From assembly GCA_020002185.1 (NCBI GenBank), contig CM034531.1, positions 71,940,391-72,004,390 of the forward strand: a stretch of 64,000 nucleotides of DNA, in the 5' to 3' direction. Source of the DNA: Paraescarpia echinospica. Taxonomy: Eukaryota; Annelida; Polychaeta; Sabellida; Siboglinidae. The notes below the pieces were generated by a model. The model saw nothing but the letters and a program-made list of their open reading frames with translations. It ran no database searches and was not told where the DNA came from. Every line of letters begins with the position of its first letter. Position 1 is the first letter of the stretch. Shown here one piece after another: positions 55,921-64,000 of this stretch. Both the position numbers and the translations under genes were made by a program.

Positions 55921-56567
55921 CCAGAACTAGAAAGTTAACTAACTAACGTATATAACATCTGATCCTGCAATATGAAATGGTACAAGATTGTCATTTAGGT
56001 ACTGAATACTGTCACGGATTAGCGAGGTCTCCGTACACTAGATGGCTCAGTCTAGTAGGGTTCTTATATATCAAGGTCAACGCATATGAGAAAGAACGGT
56101 AATCATGAACAAGCAACAAAGAACGAGGAAAATTTAATAAACTTTATTACAAGATATCTACCTTTTGGTAAATATCTCGATTAACTAAATAAACAGAATA
56201 AAGAAATCCCGTAACCAAATCTTAACAGAACATAATAAACAATAACACTGAATCTTTCGATTATCAAATTCCACTTCCTTTCTAAGGTGGATTATACCGC
56301 TATACGACCATACACTAGGCGCCAAGTGTTATCTAAGAATAACTCCCATAATATAAATACGCAGTATAAGCTAGTCCTCGCGGACTCTCATCACAGTAAT
56401 CTGTTACAACACACACATATAAATATATGAGAATACTTCAAGGGTAATAATACCTCACTTCAAAACCACAGATAACTACCAATCATAATACAGCAAATAA
56501 TAGATACATTCAATCAGAACATAGACATTTATACTGGGCTAGACCCATCTCGAATATATACGAACGC
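55921..56567. other. AT-rich non-coding stretch with polyA-like hexamers
   Basis: AATAAACTTTATTACAAG near 56,138 offers AATAAA on both strands, suggesting the end of a transcript, perhaps one from the GC-rich region to the right. No frame is supported. Confidence 0.3.
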
Positions 56568-57082
56568 TTGTTGAAGTCAACACGCCGAGCTCAGAACACA
56601 ATTAGAACGGTGTATCTCGGCCGCACGAGTGATGATGCCGGGCACTTGACGATTGCCGTCGTACGCCGCGAATTCTCGTGTCGCGTCCGTTCAGTAATCG
56701 CACGGTCGCAGACGATTGCGAAGTCAGTTGAATACGTTCAACTGAAAGACGAAGCCGGGCAGTAGACGCTTACCGCCGGCCGCTACGAATTCGAACGAGA
56801 GGTCTTGTTTTGTCGCAAACGATCGAGAAGTCGGATGAACGGGTTCGCTCGAATGACGACGCCTGGCAGAATACGTTTACCGCCGGCCGCTACGAGTCGC
56901 ATTCGGTCAATCTTTCTGACGTTGTCGCTGTGAGACCGCTGTTCGTGGATGGTCCGTGCTGGGTGAGCGCGTCGCGATTATCGCTCATCGACGCAAATAC
57001 GTTGGGGCCGACCGGAACGTTGTCTCAATATACCGCTGACGTGGCGGCATGGCTTCTTAGAAGCTCGATCGAACAGTCACTC
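56568..57082 (+). repeat. GC-rich region with degenerate ~115-bp repeats
   Basis: The module GCnnACGATnGnGAAGTC, a GAAnGACGAnGCC block, then TTACCGCCGGCCGCTACGA occurs at about 56,708-56,788 and 56,817-56,897. A vaguer third version (GATGATGCCGGGCACTTGAC) occurs at about 56,630. Two plus-strand frames (56,568-56,765 and 56,810-57,157) cover it, but the second ends in poly-Thr-His from the microsatellite. I do not claim a protein. Confidence 0.5.
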
Positions 57083-57092
57083 TGGACACTGA

Positions 57093-57097
<5 letters not shown>

Positions 57098-57133
<36 letters not shown>
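57098..57133. repeat. (AC)n microsatellite
   Basis: About 36 bases of AC. Confidence 0.95.
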
Positions 57134-57834
57134 GCTTGGGAACGTAACCCACGTTAACGATTCCCACCACGCTTTACGACTTTCCTTGCCATTCTCTTGG
57201 CAGCAGGGCAACCTGTCTCGTTCAACCCTGGATCTGTCCCAGTCCTTCGCCAGCGCCCAGATGGCAAAATGCGTACAATAAACGTTTATATAAGCAGACC
57301 TAATGACACATCATATGACAGGTTTCCATCATTTCTATTGGCTAATGTAATATACAATTCAAACTAGGCATTGTGGAACACCCTCTCTACGATTACAGCT
57401 TGCCTAGAAACACTAGCAACAGAATACCACGCTTCACTGAGCGCATCTGCAACCGAGTTGCCGTAATTACGTAACCAGGGCGGTTGGTCAACAATATGTC
57501 TATCTACTGGCTTAACATTCCTCATTTCCCAAATTAGACCTCAGGCAAGTAGATTTAACCATCTAGAAATAGCAGAAATGCTACAAATACTCAATACTAA
57601 CCTTCTTGCGATCTGACTTCACTTGGCAGCGCGCTCGACGGAGAATGTGCGGCATTTCGACGGCTGTGGTCTGTAACTAAATATCGTCGGCATTGCTCCA
57701 AGGCCAAGCTTCAAAACCCGACGTCGCCGACGTTTCGACGGGCTTGTCCCATTAACTGATGAAATACATCCACTTCGAAACACGTTTCTTCAAAATGAGC
57801 CAAACAGCGTATGCCGTAACATGTGTACATGTGT
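57134..57834. other. Unassigned stretch
   Basis: Mixed composition. A minus-strand reading near 57,370-57,540 (PPWLRNYGNSVADALSEAWY) weakly recalls the end of retroelement RNase H, but it is not enough to annotate. Confidence 0.3.
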
Positions 57835-58085
57835 TGACAACATTGCTTACGTCATGGGAACCCTGTGGTAAAAATAATGCTGCTCGTTTATTGACTGCTT
57901 TTGGTCAAGTGGTCGCGTCATCAGTAAGATGGAAGCTTTCGTGTTATCGAAGATTTCATTAGAATTTACAACTTTGAGATAATATTACCAGTAAACCACT
58001 GACGTTAAAAATGTGATTATAGTTGGAAATAGTAAGTTTGCATTAACTCTTTTAGGTGCATACCACCAAACAGTTCCCTTAGTTC
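57835..58085 (-). repeat. Dispersed repeat family B, copy 2, inverted
   Basis: The reverse complement follows 47,835-48,035: GGGAACTGTTTGGTGGT, GCACCTAAAAGAGTTAATGC, CTATTTCCAACTATAATCAC and TAACGTCAGTGGTTTACTGG, then GACGTAAGCAATGTTG. It is longer than copy 1 by about 60 bases in the middle. Confidence 0.7.
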
Positions 58086-58304
58086 TGATGCTATCGGAAT
58101 CAGTGGCGGGTTACCCAATATACTTCATTGGCCCAATGAGTGTTGCAAGCTTGGAATAATTCTGATGTAGGCCCTACATGTTTTAATGTTTAACATACAT
58201 TGTACATTAACAAGATTTAACAATATTGCCATCCAGAAAATTAACTCTAGATGGCAGTTGGACAAGGATGCCTTTTGGCTTATCGAGAGTCCAATACTTT
58301 TGAT

Positions 58305-58936
58305 CTACGTGTATCCCGCCCTTTTAAGGTATGTGTCGATTCTATTTTTAAACATATTCACTCTACCAGCACCAAGACAATCAAGAGATAATCTGTTCCA
58401 TTCATTTACAGTCCTTTGTGAGAATAACAACTTTCTTATCTCAAATCTACACTGCTCCTTTACTAATGTAACTTCATGTCTTCTGGTCCTTCTATCTTCC
58501 GTAACTAAGAAAACAAAAATTCCATAAATATTTTCATAACCATTCAAAATTTTAAACACTTCTATCTGATCTCCTCTAAATCTCCTGGTCTCTAGTGTTT
58601 TTAAACCCCATTCTTTTAGGCGTATTTCGTAACTCCGTTTTGGTATCATTTTAGTTGCTCTCCTCTGACTCTTTCTAGCATATCTATGTCCGTCCTGCGA
58701 TATGGCCTCCATGCATGAATACAATATTCTAAATGAGGCTTAACTATTGTTTTGTAGAGCGATATTATTAGCTCATTGTCTTTATACATTATATTTCGCC
58801 TAATTAATCCAATGATTTGATTTCCCTTTGAAGCGGTAATACCGCATAGCTCTGAAACCTTCATATCAGCACTAATGGTTAACCCCAATTGTTTTTCTGT
58901 TCCCATGTCCTGTGTGGAGGCATTTACATTCCCCAA
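58305..58936 (-). pseudogene. CR1-like ORF2 C-terminal part
   Basis: Two overlapping frames, 58,646-58,936 and 58,305-58,724, give LGLTISADMKVSELCGITAS, YKTIVKPHLEYCIHAWRPYR and DMLERVRGEQLK. They then give RRATKMIPKRSYEIRLKEWG, LKTLETRRFRGDQIEVFKIL and FSQRTVNEWNRLSLDCLGAG, ending at 58,305. This is the RT thumb and C-terminal domain of CR1-type elements. A frameshift near 58,670 separates them. Confidence 0.88.
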
Positions 58937-59302
58937 ATTTGAACAACATTTGCCATTTTTCAGACCATTTTATTAATCCGTCAAGATCATATCGCAAATG
59001 CTGTCTATCTTCATCGAGTATAATCCTTCTAAAAATGTTGTATCATCCACACATTTCAACAACTTGCTTGTAATATCGTCATCCAAATCGTTAAAATATA
59101 TGAAAAATAATATAGGTCCCAGTACTGATCCCTGTGGTACCCCACTCAAAACTTATTTCCAGTTTGAAGCCTCCCCATCAACTATTACCCGCTGTCTTCT
59201 GTCAATTAGCCATTTTTCTATCCAATTAATTAAACCATTTCCTATGCCATGGGTCTTTAGTTTAAGCAGTAATCTTTGATGTACCACTTTGTCGAAAGCT
59301 TT

Positions 59303-59809
59303 CTAAAAACATAACATATTTGTTAAGCATGACCTGGCAATTAGAAACCCATGTTGAGATGAGTTTATTATGTTATGTTTAACAAGAAAATCCACCATGT
59401 GATCTTTAATTCGTATTTCTAATAATTTGCAAATCACTGACGTTAAACTCACTAGTATGTAGTTCTCTGACTTGTTTCTGGAACCTTTTTTAAATAACGG
59501 TATAATGTTTGCTTCTTTCCATTCTAAAGGAATCATTCCCTCTTCTAATGGTAAGTTAAAACCTGTTGCAAGTGGTTTGCTAATTTGCTCTACAATTTCC
59601 AATAGTAGTTTGGGCGGAATCCCATCCACTGCAGGTGATTTCTTAATCTTCATAGCCCTAATTGTCTTAGCTACCATTTCTTGGGTCACAATTAACTGTC
59701 CTAAATAGTCTGATTCTGCCCCCTTGAACTTAGCCTCTGATCCTGGAAGTGAACAAATGTCTTCCCTGGTAAACACTGAACTAAAATACTCATTCAGGTC
59801 TTCTGCCAT
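59303..59809 (-). pseudogene. CR1-like reverse transcriptase fragment (older copy)
   Basis: 168 codons: MAEDLNEYFSSVFTREDICS, SPAVDGIPPKLLLEIVEQIS, EWKEANIIPLFKKGSRNKSE and NIINSSQHGFLIARSCLTNM. The family GVDG has become AVDG, and the stretch from LEDITKW to KAFDKVPH is lost by a deletion just before it continues at 59,295. About 85 percent like the 40.6-kb copy by eye. Confidence 0.88.
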
Positions 59810-60571
59810 TAAAAATCCCTCTGATATTATATTTCCAGCACTATCTTCTAGAGAACCGACCTTATCCAGAACGTTCTGTTTGCTCCAAGCATATGCATAA
59901 AAACTCTCGCTGTCTTGTTTTATATTACAAGCTAATTCGGCTTTCTAATTTCAGTTGTAGCTTGGTTTAGTGCTTCTTTATAAATTGTGTAACCTTCGTC
60001 ATTTCCAGTACGTATATATGACTTCCACATCCTTTGTTTGTATTTAATTTTTCTAATGGTTTATTTCGATAAATATTTCTGAACCGTTTCCCTTGTTTTT
60101 ATCAAGGGAAACAACATATTGACGATGTACTCTATTTCACTCTTTAAGATATCCCAGTATTTTGTTGCTCTCTTATTCTTTAGAGTGTTGTTCCAGTCTA
60201 TATTTACTAAGTATTTATATCATAATATATATTTATATAATTTTCTTATATCCTCCGTTGTGGACATTTCTCCTGAACTGCTTTTTATTATTTCTTTCTG
60301 ATTTTACTTTGATGGTAAATTGATCTATCATTCCTGAACATTACATACCCTGTTAGTCCCAATTCGGCATCTGATATATCAGTGGTGGCCCATGATTCGG
60401 TTATACCTACTATGTGAGGGTCAATATCTTCTACCATAATGTTTAGTTCAGTTCGTCTGTTTGCTATGCTCCTTGCATTTAAACAAATGCATTTATACCC
60501 TGATACAGAACAGTATTCCAGGCTGTTGTTTGTTGATTTACTTTCTGCTATCTTTATCTATGTCTCCAGAT

Positions 60572-61835
60572 TCAGGCTTCTCTGTGAATCACCCTGCGAA
60601 TATAGTTTAAATAGATGACGCCTGTCCCACTGTCAACAGATTGCAGCAAGTTCTCTGAGAAAACTGCTGCGCCCTTTCCACTTAGATGGATGACATCTCT
60701 CATGTACATATCTTCCATCCCAACAAAGTATCCCCATAAATATACGAATCCCACCCCCTCTTCTTTACACATCTGTTCAACTAGTGCGTTGATCGCCATC
60801 CTCTTGCAGTTTCTATATGTTGGTCCCCCTCCTCTCACTACTGGCAAAATTCCTGAGAGAATAATCTGTTCGACTCTTGTCTTCTTTAACTTCCTCACTA
60901 ACTGTCTGTACTTCTGTACTATCTCAGTTGTTCCCTCCTTGTCTGCATTATTTGTCCCTACGTGTAGTAGTATAGACCCTCCCTTGCCATGCCTCAATAC
61001 CTTCTCTACCCTTTCAGTCACATATTCTATTCTAGCCCCCGTCAAACAAACAACGACGTCCTCCCCTTCGCTTAGTGTCTTATCTGACTTTCTCAGAATA
61101 GATTCGCCCATGAACACTGTCTCTTTTCTCACTGGTCCCTCAATCACTGCGTCAGAGTAGCTCCTTCTCCGGTTTGCAGCTGTCTGGTTGTAGTATTGTT
61201 CCCCTGTCTTCTGCTCTCCTGTGACAATCTCTTCCGTTCCATTCTTTCCCGACGCTGTTTCCCTTGTCACCTTTCCTCCTGTCATTGTCCCTCCCAATTT
61301 ATCTTTTGTCGGATTTACTCCGACTTCCTTTCTTCCCGTCATCTTTCCTCCAATTTCATTTCCTTCTGTCCTCTCCCTTCTCTTTTCCTTCCTACCTATT
61401 TCTCTACGGTCACTTTCTCCCCTGTCACCTTCACGCCTGTCACATTTCCTGCCGGCGATCCTCCAATTTCCCCCCCTATGATCACCTTCCATCCTCTCAG
61501 TCTCCTTTCCTCAGTCTTCTTACCACTACTCAGCTCCTTCAGTCTCACAGTATTCCCAACTCTCTCCCTGTCGTCTCTCTCAATTCCACCTGCCTCCTTG
61601 CTGATTCTTATCTCCACCCCTTCGCAATATCTACCAACCTAGATACCTCCTTCTCCAGACATTCCACCTTCCACCACCCCACGCACTGAACGGTGTATCC
61701 CTCTTCCTTGGTCTCTGCCCATGACTTCCCACAGCCGGATAGGGCAAAATTCACCCAAATGTGGCAGTCGTCGCACACCAAGTTTCGCTTTGCCTTGATT
61801 TGCCGGTTATCGCTAATGCTTAATTTTAACAACAT
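60572..61835 (-). pseudogene. CR1-like ORF1 (older copy), esterase with changed key residues
   Basis: The frame 60,572-61,492 holds a shortened low-complexity Lys/Gly/Thr region and the esterase: VFMGESILRKSDKTLSEGED, VVVCLTGARIEYVTERVEKV, ILLHVGTNNADKEGTTEIVQ and YMRDVIHLSGKGAAVFSENL. The first glutamate for aspartate in GDS and the D-V-I-H block depart from the active-site blocks of the intact copy. N-terminal pieces (61,396-61,617 and 61,608-61,835) with the Cys cluster are in other frames. Confidence 0.85.
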
Positions 61836-62239
61836 GCTACCTAATCCAAAAGTCTAGCAGCTACTGGTTTACACAGATATTATCTTATGTAAGTAGTTTG
61901 TTACTTTATCACCTATATATTCTACCACATTAAGAGGTTTGTTAAATCTTGTTTACAAAGTTATCGTAGGCTAACTTCCCCCATTATCACTCAATAGACT
62001 AAAGAGTTCTAAAATACTTTATCTAACTAACTTTAAGCACAACTGCTACTCAATATATGTTTACTGCTATTTTAATAATGATATTATGGCAATAATATTA
62101 CATATCAATCAGTAATTCAACTTGTTTGTCAACTTTTCTGCATCACCAATTTCTAGGTCTGCGATCTATTTCCGCCAAACTCTGCCACCAAAGATTATAA
62201 AAGTGTTACTACGTAATTTCTTGTACAGGAGAAACATCT

Positions 62240-62519
62240 TCAACAGCACTTCCCCTCCCCCGCCTTCCGATGTCATGATCTAACAGCACTTTCCCTCCCC
62301 CGTCTTCCAATGTCAGGATCCAACAGCACTTCCCCTCCCCCGCCTTCCGATGTCATGATCCAACAGCACTTCCCCTCCATAGCCTTCCGATGTCAGGATC
62401 CAACAGCACTTCCCTTCCCCCGTCTTCCGATGTCAGGATCCAACAGCACTTCCCTTCCCCCGCCTTCCGATGTCATGATCCAACAGCACTTCCCCTCTCC
62501 CGCCTTCCGATGTCATGAT
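62240..62519. repeat. 40-bp minisatellite, seven units
   Basis: Seven exact-length units of CCAACAGCACTTCCCCTCCC, CCGCCTTCCGATGTCATGAT with small variants (CAGGAT/CATGAT, GTCTTCC/GCCTTCC). It begins about 50 bases beyond the CR1 leader. Confidence 0.97.
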
Positions 62520-62939
62520 CCAACAGCGAAGTCGTGCTGAAGCTCTGGCTCAGCTCACCCAATATTCATTTCTTTCGGGCGCCAATGGGAGTTTTTCGCA
62601 AGTTTCAAGGGGAGTGGATGCAATTGGAGGATTTGCCCCTCTCCCTAAATTACCCTCTCTGGATCAGCAATTGCGTTTACCTAGGCCTCACGAAAGTACG
62701 GGTGCCTAGGGTCCACGAATGTCTTTATCCGCCACTAATTGGATTTAACTAACGCAGTTTGTTGAAAAATACTGCAACGAAGCCCAATGCAGGAGTTTTG
62801 TGTTTTAGAGTGGCGCCTGTTTAAAACAGTCTTGCTCTTCTGGATTTTTAATATAATGTTTTACTTTAAGATAATGTAAGATACTTTTTTTGAAAATATC
62901 TTACCATGTATCCACCAAATTACTTTTAATTTTTAATAA
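62520..62939. other. Non-coding stretch, nothing recognised
   Basis: GCCTAGG occurs within CCTAGGCCTCACGAAAGTACG and GGGTGCCTAGGGTCCACGAA, a short inverted pair. No supported frame. Confidence 0.35.
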
Positions 62940-64000
62940 GTACGATTCGAGGGTCTGATACATTCGAAATAACATTGACCACCCTAGATTCAGATATATT
63001 TCACGTAACAGAACAGATAACGATTTGCAGATAGCATAATCAATCGTTTAGTAGAAATATACGCATTGGTTGGGACGAAATTATACCCTATTCCCGCAGA
63101 ACTTGTGGTGAACAGTCCCAATAGGCAAACCAGGTACAGCTTCGGTCGAGACAATCAAAACAATCCGTATTCGAATCCTCTTGCTAGATGTTTTAGGCTT
63201 GGGCAAGTTCGTTCACTCCACGTTAATCCAGTTCACACAGCAATCTACAGGAGTGCATGGCTGTTGACAATGGGGAATATTTCTGTAAGAATAATCTTCG
63301 CACTTTAATTGTACTGTTGTTGAATATGTCCCAGAGAAGGTGTTTGAATGGACATAACTGCCAGGAGTTTTGAATAGTCGTAAGGGCTCGCTGCCGAGCT
63401 ATACCTAAAACATAACGCATCAACCATCCACTATATAATCACAGTCGAATAATTACCTTATACGGATTCACCGTATCACGACAAGTGATTTTCACCCGAT
63501 GAGTTATATATATACTGTTAATAATTGACTGATTCCCTCATCCACGATTCTACAAAGCGGAATTCCATGTAAATGTGAAAAAAATCGGTACACAATATTT
63601 AATATAGCAAAACAAGCAGACGCTGTGACACTTTTATACAGTTTCCACCATGGTAGTTACATTGCTACCGTTTATTTAATATGTCAACAAACTAAATGGT
63701 GCGTAGTTGATATTCGACTGAAATGCTTGTATAAAATGATATTACGATTTTTGCGACAGATCATATCGTGACGGCAGTTCTTTTGTCGGACAATGTTGAA
63801 AGACATTATTGCGTAACAGTCGTATCAGCATTTCGTCATCAGTTGTGAGTAGTGATTCAGAAAATTAATCGCTGATTGATTATCAATGTCCTTTTATTAT
63901 TTATTTAGGCGATATCTTAAATATACCGAAGACAATCTGCGTTGTCAGTAAGTTACCATGACGTGCTAGTTTACCGTGACGAATAACTGTCCGGATTACT
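62940..64000 (-). repeat. Dispersed repeat family A, copy 4, inverted, reaching the window end
   Basis: The reverse complement follows 3,927-4,480. Shared pieces are CTGATACATTC and GACCACCCT, TTTCACGTA, CAGATAGnATAAT, GGTAnAGCTTCGGnCGAGACA, AACAATCCGT, CACTCCACGTT, GGTGTnnGAATG, ACAGTCGTATCAGC, TTATTTATTTAGGCGATATC and, at the very end, AACTGTCCGGATTACT. The central part is longer than in copy 1 by about 450 bases (63,440-63,790), so it carries an insertion or copy 1 a deletion. Confidence 0.75.

Larger units (their letters stand above)
58250..62190 (-). mobile_element. CR1-like LINE, older decayed copy with its 3' half
   Basis: Minus-strand order: leader (to 61,836), ORF1 pieces (61,835-60,572), ORF2 pieces (about 60,570-58,305). 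ORF1 keeps a Cys cluster (LVCDDCHIWVNFALSGC) and an esterase in which GDSIL has become GESILRK and DGLH has become DVIH. ORF2 keeps the RT with GILFKK-type blocks. Unlike the younger copies it runs past GPILF into FIYFNDLDDDI, VDDTTF, LGLTISADMKVSELCGITAS and the CR1-type C-terminus (LKTLETRRFRGDQIEVFKIL, NEWNRLSLDCLGAGRVNMFK). About 460 bases of the endonuclease are deleted at 60,310. It has many stops and frameshifts. Confidence 0.9.

Noticed and set aside
57360..57545. Minus-strand reading PPWLRNYGNSVADALSEAWY as retroelement RNase H
   Set aside because: Only the VADALS pattern fits; no further blocks on either side.

Overview
This is a eukaryotic, animal-type genomic window with no prokaryotic organisation. 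Long (AC/GT)n and (TA)n microsatellites, several clades of LINEs, Gypsy elements, small pogo-like MITEs and short exons with GT..AG borders all fit a marine invertebrate. A mollusc or another lophotrochozoan is my low-confidence guess. Most of the sequence is transposable elements and satellites; host-type genes are few and fragmentary.

Layout. 1-0.7 kb: gag end of a Gypsy element (minus strand) with a primer-binding-like site and LTR edge. 1.1-2.0 kb: a Harbinger-like DNA transposon with perfect 17-bp terminal inverted repeats. 2.9-3.3 kb: a diverged tandem duplication holding an (AC)n. 3.9-4.5 kb: first copy of dispersed repeat family A. 4.07-16.58 kb: a block holding an RTE-like LINE (minus), a decayed Jockey-group LINE (plus) and a CR1-like LINE (minus, esterase-type ORF1). 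16.6-18.0 kb: a broken Gypsy pol (plus). 19.2-24.6 kb: a LINE reduced to its two ends, with a 2A-like motif, whose tail is interrupted by a nearly complete Gypsy element (two LTRs, AAAAC target duplication). 24.6-31.1 kb: an unusual GC- and CpG-richer island. It holds a 283-bp tandem repeat, a seven-unit heat-shock-element array, a compact spliced orphan gene with TATA, CRE and polyA signals, a roughly 29-copy 101-bp satellite and a perfect hairpin at the lip of an N gap.

After the gap (31,085-32,084), 32,085-44,573 repeats 4,073-16,580 almost base for base. It is followed by a third copy (44,581-46,823) of the part lying before the CR1 element, and this third copy contains the CR1-free target site. 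This can be a young duplication or an assembly that strings two haplotypes together. 47-53 kb holds dispersed repeat family B, a duplicated exon-like segment, a pogo-like MITE and a small minus-strand multi-exon gene whose exons join in phase. 53.7-57.6 kb is mostly non-coding, with a MITE, a truncated LINE end and a GC-rich repeat region. 58.2-62.2 kb is an older, decayed CR1 relative retaining the 3' half that the younger copies lack. 62.2-62.5 kb is a 40-bp minisatellite, and 62.9-64.0 kb is an inverted copy of family A.

Functionally, almost every coding region is reverse transcriptase, endonuclease, integrase or gag, mostly broken. The best candidates for undescribed biology are the compact spliced gene at 26.2-27.3 kb with its duplicated in-frame splice acceptor, and the neighbouring heat-shock-element array and satellite.
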